Assembly: GCF_000250985.1 (NCBI RefSeq)
Contig: NW_013524647.1
Location: 62,001-126,000 of the forward strand
DNA from: Nematocida parisii ERTm1
Lineage: Eukaryota > Microsporidia
Length of the DNA stretch: 64,000 nucleotides
Direction: 5' to 3'
This document shows, in pieces, positions 37,479 through 47,525 of the stretch (position 1 is its first letter; each line of letters starts with the position of its first letter). The notes below the pieces were generated by a model that saw only the letters and a list, made by a program, of their open reading frames with translations, was not told the DNA's origin and made no database searches. The translations under genes and the position numbers were made by a program.

Positions 37479-39611
37479 ATGACAGAAGTGGTCCCCACCA
37501 AAAGAAGAAGAAGAACTGTACAAAGTAGCGCAGTAAAAGAAACACCAATTAGACGAAAATCTACACAAACAAAGACAGCACGAGAATTTGTTTGCGACGT
37601 GCAGAAAACCATTCAAGGCTTACTTGACCAAGAAGATACTACCAAGGATGGAACAATTACAATAGAAGACTCCGGCCCCAAAAAATATCTGATAGAAGGA
37701 CAGTACGGCGACCAGATCTGGCTAGAGGGCAACTATTCTATTTCTACGCTTTTACAAGAGCTGGCACTTGTTGATATTAATCTCAAAACAGTTATAGTTC
37801 CAGAAACAATTATAAATGAACACACAATTAATAGGCTTACCAGGCTTATTAAAACTTGCTTTTGGCCAAATCTTAGGCGAATGCTTGATTTGAACGGACT
37901 GAAGCTTGCATTGATTGACACAAAAATATCTCGAGTAGAATATTTTCTTTATGTTCCTTCTTTTGACACCGAGAGTATTAATTATTATAAAGAAATTATA
38001 TCCACCTTGGCAGATTCTGGATTTTTAGTAAAATTGATTAAAATACGAATGAACAAAGCATGTGAGTCTGGAGTCTATTTTACAGATTCATTGATTTCGA
38101 GAGAAGCATTGTGTGACACTGCTCCTGGGCTTCTGGCCCTATCGCATACATACTTCTTTATTTCTTCTGAAGCACCAGAGGCAATCCCCTACTCAGTAGA
38201 CGAGTGTACAGAGGGAAACAAAAAAGAATTACATTCAGAACCGGCCTTTAGTCAGAAGAATAGCTCATTTCCAGACCATTGGCATAACCCTAAAATATTC
38301 CCCTCTGCTAGAGGTGGATACATTCGGCAGGGAAAGGGGCCATGCCCATTTTATGTACCCGGCGGGCGATTCAATGAGATGTATGGATGGGATTCATACT
38401 TTATTGCCAAAGGCCTTATACTATCAAACCAATTGTCAGAGGCATTTTGTATAGCTGAGAATCTCAGATACCAGATAGAAGCATATGGGAAAATACTTAA
38501 TGCAAATAGATCGTACTACTTATTTAGAGGAAATCCCCCACTCTTTTCAACTCTTGTAATAGAGCTTATATCTCATCTTACATCAGAAGAGAAAGGCTCA
38601 CTACAAAATTGGATAGACAAGGCAGCAGATGCTATGATTAAGGAATATTATTACTTTCACCGAGGATACAATGCAGAACTTCATCTTACCAGGCATGTTC
38701 CTGGTGGAAAAGGAATTCCTATGGAAACAGAAGAGGGACACTTTTTCTCCATAATTCGCAGAATAGTTCCAGGAGCAGAAAAGTGGTCTTCAGACGAACT
38801 AAATGCATATATTGCTAAATATAACACGGGAGAAGAAACATCTGAAGCACTAGAAGAATTTCTGCAGCACGACAGAGCAGTCCGGGAGTCTGGCCATGAT
38901 ACTTCTAAAAGAGTAGATGGAATTGCATCGTATTTATATACTGTTGATCTGAACTCTTTGCTCTATAAAACAGAACAAGATATTCTTAAGCTTCGGCATG
39001 TACCAGAGATAGAAAAAATATCAAAGCTAAGAAAGCAGGCGATCAATACGCATCTGTGGAATGGAGAAGCGTACTATGACTACAACATTAAAGAAAACAG
39101 ACTAAGTAAATATAAAGGAGCAACTACTCTTTACCCACTATTTTCCATGGCGGCAGATAAAGACAAAGCAGATACATTAGTGGCAAACATGGGAGACCTA
39201 ATTGGCGCAGGTGGTATATTCACAGGAACTAAAGAAAGTTGCACAGTGCATGCCCGCGGCAATGATGGCCAGAAGCAGTGGGATTACCCGTATGGATGGG
39301 CTCCACACCAGATTCTTGGGTGGATAGGACTGACTAATTATAATCATGATGCAATAGCAAAAAGCCTGGCACTAAAATGGTGCACCATGGTAGGAAAGCT
39401 TTTTTCAAACTACAATGGAGTAGTTACTGAGAAGTACAATGTACAAACAGGCACACATAAAATGGATGTAGAGTACGGAAACATTGGCAGTGAAATACGG
39501 CATGTGCCACGGGAAGGATTTGGATGGACAAACTCCTCTTGGCTTGTTGGTCTGGCACTCCTTAAAGAGAGTTGGCAAAGAAAACTCTATGCGCAAATTG
39601 TGTTGGAATAA
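37479..39611 (+). CDS. NTH1: neutral trehalase (GH37)
   Basis: 710-aa GH37 enzyme hydrolysing trehalose to two glucoses; trehalose breakdown has been proposed to drive spore germination in microsporidia. Signature 1 'PGGRFNEMYGWDSYF' and signature 2 'QWDYPYGWAPHQ' are present. The catalytic acid region reads 'RESGHDTSKR' and the base region 'VTEKYNVQTG'. The N-terminus (MTEVVPTKRRRRT...PIRRKST) carries an RRKS PKA-type site at 25-28, as in yeast Nth1, where phosphorylation activates the enzyme. The frame can be read upstream to a TTG at 37410, but ATG 37479 gives the typical cytosolic start. The EF-hand-like calcium loop of Nth1 is not evident. Stop overlaps AATAAA. Confidence 0.95.
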   Translation: MTEVVPTKRRRRTVQSSAVKETPIRRKSTQTKTAREFVCDVQKTIQGLLDQEDTTKDGTITIEDSGPKKYLIEGQYGDQIWLEGNYSISTLLQELALVDINLKTVIVPETIINEHTINRLTRLIKTCFWPNLRRMLDLNGLKLALIDTKISRVEYFLYVPSFDTESINYYKEIISTLADSGFLVKLIKIRMNKACESGVYFTDSLISREALCDTAPGLLALSHTYFFISSEAPEAIPYSVDECTEGNKKELHSEPAFSQKNSSFPDHWHNPKIFPSARGGYIRQGKGPCPFYVPGGRFNEMYGWDSYFIAKGLILSNQLSEAFCIAENLRYQIEAYGKILNANRSYYLFRGNPPLFSTLVIELISHLTSEEKGSLQNWIDKAADAMIKEYYYFHRGYNAELHLTRHVPGGKGIPMETEEGHFFSIIRRIVPGAEKWSSDELNAYIAKYNTGEETSEALEEFLQHDRAVRESGHDTSKRVDGIASYLYTVDLNSLLYKTEQDILKLRHVPEIEKISKLRKQAINTHLWNGEAYYDYNIKENRLSKYKGATTLYPLFSMAADKDKADTLVANMGDLIGAGGIFTGTKESCTVHARGNDGQKQWDYPYGWAPHQILGWIGLTNYNHDAIAKSLALKWCTMVGKLFSNYNGVVTEKYNVQTGTHKMDVEYGNIGSEIRHVPREGFGWTNSSWLVGLALLKESWQRKLYAQIVLE

Positions 39612-40112
39612 ATAACTTAAATATATATTGCTTTTGGTAAATATTTAAAACGGGCTGCATGATTTTTATTATTTCTTTTCCTATATCCAAAGCTGGCAAT
39701 GTACCAGTCATTTCTGTATATCTTTTTGTATGGGGTTTAATTGAAAAGTAGTTTATTGTTTTTATGCACTCCATCTGTTTAGTAATTAAAATTCTAATAC
39801 ATTTTTATATCCATTATGCATAATGCAACTGTGTTTTAAATATGCGATTAGATGGTTCTTAATCAATTTTATTAATGAGTAGAAATTTAAATATAGAAAG
39901 TCTTTTTATGGATTCTTTAGCATGTACACTTTCTTTTTAGAAAATTTTAAATTTATATAACTTTAATCTAATTGAAAACATTTTTATAGCAAGAATAGAT
40001 CAAGACGTGTCAGAATATTTAAAGTACTCCAAGACTATCAATCTAGAAAACAGACAGAAACATCACAAAGATTATAAAAGTGGATATCTTAAAAATTAAG
40101 AAACCTCCAATC
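39612..40112. other. intergenic spacer
   Basis: About 500 bp between convergent genes; AT-rich, no gene or structure recognised. Confidence 0.4.
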
Positions 40113-41498
40113 TTACTGTTTCTTCAGTTTAGAGCGTGTTTTTGAAAGGATTTCAGAAATTAATTTATGCAGTTTTAGGCCATGCTGAATGCCAACCACA
40201 CTACTTGCATATACAATCTCTTTTGTATTTGTCTTCTTGAATATTAAGCAAAGTAAGATATCAATTAAGCAAGACATAACCTGCTCCCAAATAACCTCCA
40301 TACCAAGTAGGCCACGCACAGCAGAAACCATAAACAGCGCTAAATATACAACTAAGTTATAATTGTTGTATAGACCAGCACGAATCTGTTCAAAAGTTTC
40401 TCTTTCTTTCTTTGCAGCTTCATTTATAGAAAACAGACTCTTAATTTTTTTTAGCTCTTCTTTATATGTTTTCAATAGTATTCTTGTAATCTTTCTTGTA
40501 AAGGCTTCTTTATGCCCAGCATTTTTTCGGCCTGACCACAGAAACCGTTTGTCCATGATGGATTTTTTTGCTTCCAGAGCTTCTCCACATATTTCATACG
40601 CATCTACTAAATGTTTAAGATCTTTTTGCGTTACTTTCTTGCAAACCCGAACAAACACACCACTACTCACATGCTTCAGATAAAATGATCCATCTCTGTA
40701 TATTGGTGCAGTTTTAGATGTATCTTCTACTGTGTTTAGAATTATAAATTGGTTTAGATCTGTTATTTGCAAAGTACTTAATATCTTCTGCTTACCGCTG
40801 GCTACGCCAGAAGAAGGCAGACAAAACACATAAAGATACTCTTTTGTGTATAAATTCTGTAGATAGACCACAGAACCACTAGTAATCACAGCAGGTGGAG
40901 GAGGATTTCCTTCAAGTCCCTCAAGAACTATTTTCCACTCTGTCTGCTCAGATACTTTTTTTGTTCCAAATACTACTGTGCCATTATCGCCAAAATTCTC
41001 ATTGTTTCTAATAGAGTGACTATCCATGCTGGAAAGATAAACTTTTTGAGATTGCATGTGAATACTTTCAGAGGAGCGCAAAGGAGTGCTCTCGGAAATA
41101 GAACCACTCTCGGAAATTGCTACTCTCCAAATGGCAAGAGAAACTCCTGCAATAACGGATACAGCCAATGGAAATAAATTTTTAGTTCTAATACTTCTAC
41201 AGATAGATCTGCCATACGAGAGATCAGATAAAACAGGAGCCTCACTAAAATACACCAAACTATAAAACAGAACCATCCGACCACTCTCCAACATAAAAAC
41301 AACATCAGATGAGTTTAGAATAAAGTACAGAATAGTTGCAGATTTGTAATATTTTGTGCCAATCCAGTATGCCAGACATAAAATACTAAACACATTAATT
41401 CTATCAATATTCTTTAGATCTATCCTAGGTATTATAGAAAAAAGAATAAATGAACAAACACCCAAGGTAACTATGCGAGTGCGCAAAATATTCTTCAT
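40113..41498 (-). CDS. membrane protein with MIR-like (beta-trefoil) domain
   Basis: 461-aa protein. Residues 1-125 hold about four TM segments. The region from about 150 to 275 looks like a MIR/beta-trefoil domain: 'VYLSSMDSHSIRNNE' (a Y-L-x-S-x-x-x-H start), 'TEWKIVLEG', 'GSVVYLQNLYTKEYLYV', then 'GSFYLKHVSSGVFVRV'. A basic helical stretch follows, and two or three further TM helices near 375-430. MIR domains occur in protein O-mannosyltransferases and IP3/ryanodine receptors. The catalytic PMT part is absent, so this is not a normal PMT. Role unknown. Confidence 0.5.
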   Translation of the reverse strand: MKNILRTRIVTLGVCSFILFSIIPRIDLKNIDRINVFSILCLAYWIGTKYYKSATILYFILNSSDVVFMLESGRMVLFYSLVYFSEAPVLSDLSYGRSICRSIRTKNLFPLAVSVIAGVSLAIWRVAISESGSISESTPLRSSESIHMQSQKVYLSSMDSHSIRNNENFGDNGTVVFGTKKVSEQTEWKIVLEGLEGNPPPPAVITSGSVVYLQNLYTKEYLYVFCLPSSGVASGKQKILSTLQITDLNQFIILNTVEDTSKTAPIYRDGSFYLKHVSSGVFVRVCKKVTQKDLKHLVDAYEICGEALEAKKSIMDKRFLWSGRKNAGHKEAFTRKITRILLKTYKEELKKIKSLFSINEAAKKERETFEQIRAGLYNNYNLVVYLALFMVSAVRGLLGMEVIWEQVMSCLIDILLCLIFKKTNTKEIVYASSVVGIQHGLKLHKLISEILSKTRSKLKKQ

Positions 41499-41603
41499 TT
41501 GTTTATTATTTATTCTTAAATAAGTTTAAATATTCCTTAATTTAATGGCCCAGAAAGATTCTAAGTATATCTATAAGACATAATAATATTTTATTTATTT
41601 ATA

Positions 41604-42173
41604 ATGGATGCACTATTTGGAGTAGCTGGAAAGAATTATGTGGTATTGGCCTGCGACACGATGTATAGAAACAATATTTTAGTTCCGAAGAGTGACCATA
41701 ACAAATGTGTGGAAATAAACGATAAAGCAGCAGTAATCTCTGGAGGAAACCTGGGGGACTGTGCTAGAGTTATACACGGTGTTTTAGAAGGGGTAAAATA
41801 TGAAAGTATAGCGCATGACCTAGTTATAACCGAACAAGCATTTGCAAGTACCCTTCAAATGGAAATACATAATAACTTAAGAAAGTCACCAGTGGATGTT
41901 ACTTCAATAGTTGGCGGATTGTCCGAGGGAGTTGGAAAGTTATATATGATAGATCAATATGGTGCATGCACTAGTTATAAATATATGGCAACTGGGTACT
42001 GCTCTCCATTCTTTCTGACTAAAATGAAAATGTGTCATAATGAAGAAACCCCGGTAGAGGAGACAGTAGAGCTTTTGAAAGAGATATACGAGGGAATTAA
42101 AAAAAGACTGGTTTTAAACTATGGAATCCTTCATTTCTGCATTATTACAGAAGATGGCATTAAACAGCTCTAG
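41604..42173 (+). CDS. PRE1: 20S proteasome beta4 subunit
   Basis: 189-aa Ntn-hydrolase-fold protein starting directly with 'MDALFGVAGKNYVVLACDT', which matches the unprocessed beta4 (Pre1/PSMB2) N-terminus. There is no propeptide and no catalytic Thr1, so it is a structural, non-proteolytic subunit of the 20S core. Other seen features: 'VEINDKAAVISGGNLGDC' and 'ATGYCSPFFLTKM' (like the A-x-G-x-G-x-x-F segment). Slightly shorter than the ~195-200 aa of relatives. Starts 105 bp from the divergent MIR-like gene. Confidence 0.9.
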   Translation: MDALFGVAGKNYVVLACDTMYRNNILVPKSDHNKCVEINDKAAVISGGNLGDCARVIHGVLEGVKYESIAHDLVITEQAFASTLQMEIHNNLRKSPVDVTSIVGGLSEGVGKLYMIDQYGACTSYKYMATGYCSPFFLTKMKMCHNEETPVEETVELLKEIYEGIKKRLVLNYGILHFCIITEDGIKQL

Positions 42174-42537
42174 TTTCGCTATTGTAATATGTAGTATGTG
42201 AATGGGTAGGCCCATTAAAAAGTGACCGAGGATAGAATTTTCTGGCCGCGCAAGTGCTGTGCAGCACATTCTAGTGAATTAATTGACTATTTACTATATC
42301 CTGGCATCTGAATAAAGAATGATAATAATTCTTATTATATTATCTTATACTCTGAAAAAGAAGTGCTTAGTTATCTGCAGAAGTGTTTATAAAGTGACTC
42401 AAGTTGATTTCTGCCATAACAAATCTATTTATATATACTTTTACAACAAGCATGCGCCTACTCTATAAAATGCACTACCAAACAATCAGGCAATTAATGT
42501 GTAAATTTAATAAACAATCGACCAAAGATTTATTTAC
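42174..42537. other. intergenic spacer
   Basis: AT-rich, 364 bp. A GC-richer patch at about 42200-42275 (includes GTGCTGTGCAGCAC palindrome) may be structured; unassigned. Confidence 0.35.
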
Positions 42538-43494
42538 ATGGAAGAAAAGCAGGTAATGCTCCAGAAGTTATTAAAGGTTACATATTTATCTGTCCAAAAG
42601 TTTGGTAATTCATTAAATGAAACGTCTCCTGATAAAATATCTGAAAAAATAACCAAACTACTCGAATACCTTCAAAAGAAAGAGGAGGAGTGCCAGAAAA
42701 TAGAAGAAGAGAAGAAAACACAAGAGCAAATAGAGAAAGAAAAAATAAAAAACGAAATGGTTATAGAGCTGGCTAGTTTTCTGGGAAAAAGAGGGTTTAT
42801 AAATACGGCCCAGGCAATAAAGGAGAAGTATCCGATAAAAGCACTAGTAGACATCCAACCATATAAAGAAGCAAAGGAATCAGTAAAAAATGCGCTAGCA
42901 ATAAAATATTATAAAAAATCAGGAAAGTCGCATAACATACCAATTGTTGACACCCCAGATAATTCAGTCAGAATGACAGTTCTCTGCCGAGAAGTTATAC
43001 GGCTATGTGAAGCAAAAACAAATAATAAGAAAGAAGTATGTAAATTTATAAAAAAGCACCGAGAAAATCTGCCAAAGAAAATTCTTTCTCTTGTGGTGCT
43101 TCCAAGTGCTTCTACTCTTTTTGCGCATATTGCAGAAGAATACAAAGAATGCGCAATATCTGCACCTCTGCTAATGAGCTTGGTCTATAAAAACAAATCA
43201 ACCAACAATTATTTTTACCAAAGAGTGGCGCTTGGCATTTCTGGGTTTATTACTCCCGTGTGCCGAGAGAAAGAAAAGGCAGACTGCCCAGGGTGCACAA
43301 AGAGTATTGCAAAGCTAGCAGAGCACTGCCCGAAAAGTACTAGAAGTAGTAGTAGATTACTATGCAGTACATTCAGAACAGTAATTCCATCGAACCACGC
43401 AACATACGTATCAAAAAAGGGGGATGTGTTCAGTGAGTATGCCACTCGAACAGAAAAATTGAAAACCACACTGAAAAAGTGCTATTTTGTATAG
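42538..43494 (+). CDS. FYV10: GID/CTLH ubiquitin ligase subunit Gid9/FYV10 (MAEA)-like
   Basis: 318-aa protein: N-terminal coiled coil (about 30-72), a LisH-like segment (74-95, 'VIELASFLGKRGFINTAQAI'), a helical CTLH/CRA region (100-245), and a C-terminal degenerate RING. The RING reads CPGC at 250-253, then 'KLAEHCPK....SSRLLC' and 'VSKKGDVFSEYA', aligning with the Gid9/MAEA pattern 'C..C...LA..LP....HS.L.C...G......PNG.VY'. With Gid2/Rmd5 this forms the RING pair of the GID E3 ligase that degrades gluconeogenic enzymes in yeast. The last zinc ligands are partly missing, as usual for Gid9. Confidence 0.75.
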   Translation: MEEKQVMLQKLLKVTYLSVQKFGNSLNETSPDKISEKITKLLEYLQKKEEECQKIEEEKKTQEQIEKEKIKNEMVIELASFLGKRGFINTAQAIKEKYPIKALVDIQPYKEAKESVKNALAIKYYKKSGKSHNIPIVDTPDNSVRMTVLCREVIRLCEAKTNNKKEVCKFIKKHRENLPKKILSLVVLPSASTLFAHIAEEYKECAISAPLLMSLVYKNKSTNNYFYQRVALGISGFITPVCREKEKADCPGCTKSIAKLAEHCPKSTRSSSRLLCSTFRTVIPSNHATYVSKKGDVFSEYATRTEKLKTTLKKCYFV

Positions 43495-43544
43495 TGCAAA
43501 ACTAAAATTATCACATCCTTATCTCATTCCAATATATGATTTAT

Positions 43545-43937
43545 TTAGTCTTTTTGGAAGTAGTTGGGGTTGGCCTTGTATAACTGTACGTATACGTGGG
43601 TTCCAATAAAACTGGCACAAAGGTTCTTCTCAAATCTAGCTCTAACAATTCCAGAGTTACCGTGTACTCTATGTATGTATCCCATAACAACTCTTTCCTT
43701 GTATCCAGACAGCTGTACTTTGGTCTTTGGGATGTACATCTCAACGGCTCTTCCAATGTACTTTTCTGCTTGCTCTTTTGACGTTACATTTTCCATCTTT
43801 AATAATGCATATCTTGGGTATACATTTCTTTGAGATCTTTTGAATGAGATGAAGGTGGCAGGAATTCCTATTCTTTCTCTGGCCTCAACCATTGCCTTGT
43901 ACTCTGTCTCTGTTTTTGGGACTACTTCTGTATTCAT
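43545..43937 (-). CDS. RPL33: 60S ribosomal protein eL33 (L35Ae family)
   Basis: 130-aa protein of the large ribosomal subunit. Family blocks: 'SFKRSQRNVYPRYALLKMENVTSKEQAEKYIGRAVEMY' (cf. 'Y-x-R-S-x-R-N-Q-x-x-x-x-L-x-K-I-E-G-V'), then 'VVMGYIHRVHGNSGIVRARFEKNLCASFIGTHVYVQLY', including the invariant 'HGNSG-V-RA-F--NLP' region with Cys for Pro. Slightly longer than the ~107-110 aa usual because of a 20-residue N-terminal extension. Convergent with FYV10; stops are 50 bp apart. Confidence 0.95.
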   Translation of the reverse strand: MNTEVVPKTETEYKAMVEARERIGIPATFISFKRSQRNVYPRYALLKMENVTSKEQAEKYIGRAVEMYIPKTKVQLSGYKERVVMGYIHRVHGNSGIVRARFEKNLCASFIGTHVYVQLYKANPNYFQKD

Positions 43938-45034
43938 TGCAGGGATGGGAAAAATTAAAAAAATTAAAAGGCGAAAATTGGCTAGAAATTAGTTTGGGAT
44001 AATGAATGCTGCAGTTATGGAAAAGAGAAAATAATTAAAAGAATTATATGCACAAAGTAACATGCTATTTGAAGGGCATAAAGATTACAAAGGTTCTTTT
44101 AATATTTTTGGCTGTTTAATAGAGGGCATTACAATGCATGCGTATATAAACTGTATATTAATTATTTTTACTAACTTTACAGTTTTGTTTACTATGTATA
44201 GCAAGTATATGGAGTATTAAGAGCGTAAATCTATTAACTGCAATTTTTTTAGCTTAATATTTATAATGATTTATGTTTAATAGTAATAGTTGAATTTGCC
44301 ACTCAGCAATTATCATAAAAATTCTTGTTAATTATTAAATTTCAAATACAATCAGACATTATAATCACTAAAGATTGCATTCTGGTTAGTTATATGATAT
44401 TTAATAGGCTTCAAACACTATTAAATTGGTCAGAAATGGCCAAAAACTCTTTATTTATCTTAAGTAACAAAAATCATAGGCATAGAAATACATACCAGAC
44501 TATTTTACTATATTATTTTTGTAGTAGGATATCGTGTAACGTGGCTATCAATAAATTTATTTGCCAGATTCAAACTTTGATTATTTTGGGTTATATACAG
44601 AAAAACGCAGGAAACAAATTGAACAACACTAATCGTTCTAATGGCCAGAAAATTTAAATATTGTCTGTTATATTTATAAGTAATAAAATATGTATAAGTT
44701 CTATATAATAAAAGTATTTTATTAGCATATTACTATATGCAATAGTGTATTTATATTCTCTATTTATGGGGTTTTTTAAAATGCTCTGGAGCATACTAAT
44801 AGTACTTAGGAGCTTATGTATTAATTAAGTCTTTTCTGTGTTTTAATTCCGAATAAAATGCCATTCTCTATTGGTAATTCTTCTCCAGGAGTAATATATC
44901 ACTCTTTTTAAACTTTTGACAGAGTCTTATCATATTAGAGCAATCGGATTGATTTTTATTTTTGTTATATAATTGGTGTAATAATTTATACACTGTAAAG
45001 TAAAAGTATAAATAGAAAAAGAGGTTTTAGTTTT
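43938..45034. other. long AT-rich spacer
   Basis: About 1.1 kb with no supportable gene. The only long open frame (44325-44657) starts with TTG and has random-looking composition. No copy of the recurrent 9-mer. Confidence 0.4.
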
Positions 45035-46192
45035 ATGGATAGTTATAAAACAATAGTTGCGAATTCAAAATTTAGTGAAATGATCACTACAGCATACTCA
45101 AACTTAGAAAATCAGTCTATAGACATAGTACTGGGAAACCCATCGTGTGATCAAGACTCGTTCTTAGGTTCACATATATTAGCAGTAATGCTGGGACGTA
45201 TTCCAGTGGTAAATATGCAGAGAGAAATATTTGAGTGCAAGCATGATTTAATGAAGCTATGCGACATACTTGGAATAGAAATACAGAATTTGGTCTTTCT
45301 TGTCTATGAGGAGAACCAATGGTTTTTAAAAAGAGGCGACGTACGATATAGATTATCAGAGAAAAATGTAAAAGCACATTTGGTTGACTTCAATCTGCCA
45401 GAAACTAGCCTTATAGAGTGCAAAACATTCAGAGTAGACAGAATAATAGACCACCACCAGCTGATTAAATACAATAAGCATGTGCACAGCCAGACAGATG
45501 GAATGGAAATAGAATTAAAGGCGGGATCTTGTTGTTCTTTAATACTAAGGCGAATAAATCATTTATTTGCTGATGTTTTAAAGGAGAAGAAGGACACACA
45601 TGATTATGATTTCTTACTTCTTTTAAGTGTTCCAATACTGACAGACACTGCGTGTCTTGTTAGAAAGCAGCACGATGTTGACATTAATGGAGTTAATAGC
45701 GCCCTAAGCATTGCAAATGTAGAATTTAAAACAGCAGAATCTGTTATGTCTGATTTAAAGCATCTTAAGCATTGTGAAGACAAAATCCCAACTAAAATGA
45801 TCCTTCGGATGGATTATAAGTCGTTTGACTATCCAGAAAAGTATGGAGAAAAAACATATGGAATTTCTTCAGTAAAGTACCCCTATAAAAAATGGATTGA
45901 GCGGGATGGGCCTGCCGTGTGGAAAGAGGAAATTAAAAAGTTTGTAGAAGAGAAAAAGCATGAAATCTTCATAATCAACTGCAAGCACCACAATGATAGG
46001 TATCTATATGTTTACTGCCCATCGAATATGAAGGACATGATAAAAACAGCACTTTTTGCTGGAGGAACTGTTGAGTCAAAGACCATTTTAAATGATGAAG
46101 AAATTGTTATTTATCAGGTGGACCTCGCCACTAGCAGAAAGATAATTGCACCAGCAGTATTTAAGTATCTGGATGCGCGCAAGGTGGAATAG
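45035..46192 (+). CDS. PPX1: DHH-family exopolyphosphatase
   Basis: 385-aa cytosolic DHH/DHHA2 phosphoesterase that releases phosphate from polyphosphate. Motif I 'GNPSCDQDS' (like GNEACDLDS), motif II 'LVDFN', motif III 'IIDHHQ' and motif IV 'PILTDTAC' are all present in order, giving the Mn/Mg-binding residues. A DHHA2-type C-terminal domain follows (about 265-385). Length matches yeast Ppx1 (397 aa). The related Prune proteins share the core, but size and order suit Ppx1. Confidence 0.9.
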   Translation: MDSYKTIVANSKFSEMITTAYSNLENQSIDIVLGNPSCDQDSFLGSHILAVMLGRIPVVNMQREIFECKHDLMKLCDILGIEIQNLVFLVYEENQWFLKRGDVRYRLSEKNVKAHLVDFNLPETSLIECKTFRVDRIIDHHQLIKYNKHVHSQTDGMEIELKAGSCCSLILRRINHLFADVLKEKKDTHDYDFLLLLSVPILTDTACLVRKQHDVDINGVNSALSIANVEFKTAESVMSDLKHLKHCEDKIPTKMILRMDYKSFDYPEKYGEKTYGISSVKYPYKKWIERDGPAVWKEEIKKFVEEKKHEIFIINCKHHNDRYLYVYCPSNMKDMIKTALFAGGTVESKTILNDEEIVIYQVDLATSRKIIAPAVFKYLDARKVE

Positions 46193-46248
46193 CAAGAATT
46201 ATAAATAAAGGATTGCAATAAAATATCTAGTATTGTGTGTTTTTTTTA

Positions 46249-47525
46249 ATGGGGAAGACAGAGAGAAAGATAGCTATAAAAGCCAGAATGAGAATTGATG
46301 AGAGTATTGCAGAAAAAGAAAACAAAGCAAAACGAACTCTAGCACCTAAGGAAGAAAAGAAGGAAAGCAAGAAAAGCAAAGCAAAAGAGAAAGAAGCCGA
46401 AGAAAAATTAAAAGAGCTAGAGAAGAAGCGGCCTCTAAAAAAAGCATTAGCTTTAGCAGAAAAAGAAAGAAAAAAGGAGGAGGCTCGAAATTCACCACCA
46501 CGGCGTAGGGGAAGGCCACGAATTAGGCCAATAACAGAGGGGCCAATTCCCAAAAAGAAGAAAAAGACTCTTTCAGAGAAAGAAGGCGCAGCAGAACTAA
46601 AAGGCAAGAAAGAAACAATTAAAAAAAGCGCTGATTCAGCTACTTTAGAAAATAAAGCAAAAAATGTAAAGAAAGTAAAGAAGGATGTACCAAAAGAAAT
46701 AAAAATAAAGAAAAAAAAGAACTCAGCCCGGGTGAACTAGTAATAGAAGAAGTGCTTAACAACCCAGACAAGAAGGAAGAAATAAGGGAAAAAATATGCA
46801 GTTTAGAGGTTGAGGGAAGAAAAGAAGAAATAATCCAGCTGGCAAACTATATAACAGAAAGCACTAGGCACACTATATACGTATATGGAAAGCCTGGCAC
46901 GGGCAAAACATATGTAATGGAGAAAATTGGGCAACTACTGGGCGAGCAAGGAGTTGAAGTGTATTATAGCAATCTTCTTATAGATAAAAACTTTAGAAAA
47001 ATAGGAAAAAGTCTTTCCACTACAGTGCTTCTTATAGTTGATGAGTTTGAAGGCTCAAAAAAAGACAAGCTATTTATAAGACAGCAGGAAAAACTAGAAC
47101 GTCTTTTTAGAAAGGAGGAAAGGAAAAAATTCAGTTTCAAAGTGATTCTAGTTAGCAATGAATACAACAGCAAGGGAATACAATTTAAGCCATACCAGGA
47201 GAATGCTATAAAAGATATTGTAGAAAAGAAAGAAGAGTCCGGCGAATCAAAGGCAGATAGTATTATAAAAGTGCATAGCGGGGTGGAGAAGGCAGATCTT
47301 AGAGCTATAATGAGTAAAAAAATTGACTCAATTACGCCAAGCAGTAATGAAACGCTTGGGCAATATCATCAGTTTATAAAAAAACAGGTACAGGAGGGAA
47401 ATACAAATATAAATCAAATATACAGCGAATTCCTCAAGAAAATGAAAGAAAATGGAGTTTCTGTTGTACCAAAAGAGATAGTAAGAGAAATTATTGAAGG
47501 ATATCTGGATGGAACACTCACATAA
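46249..47525 (+). pseudogene. ORC1: ORC1-type origin recognition AAA+ ATPase, interrupted by one frameshift at an A8 tract
   Basis: Part 1 (46249-46740) encodes a Lys/Glu-rich basic tail-like region with an AT-hook ('RRRGRPRIRP', about residues 85-94). Part 2 is open from about 46635 to 47525 in the -1 frame and has an ORC1/Cdc6 AAA+ domain: 'EGRKEEI..L', Walker A 'GKPGTGKT', Walker B 'LLIVDEFE', and sensor-1 'VILVSNEYN'. The only ATG-free junction is an A8 at 46711-46718; part 2 alone would have to start at GTG 46752. One extra A joins both into a protein of about 425 aa with the normal order basic region then AAA+. ORC1 is essential, which argues for sequencing error or slippage over decay. 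The winged helix and BAH domains are reduced or absent. Confidence 0.72.

Noticed and set aside
39562-39774. 70-codon minus-strand frame overlapping the trehalase 3' end
   Set aside because: Antisense overlap with a well-supported gene and no recognisable features.
44325-44657. 110-codon plus-strand frame in a spacer
   Set aside because: Starts with TTG, random composition, no signal or domain.
46237-46248. GTG start for the ORC1 basic region
   Set aside because: An ATG four codons downstream (46249) is the natural start.
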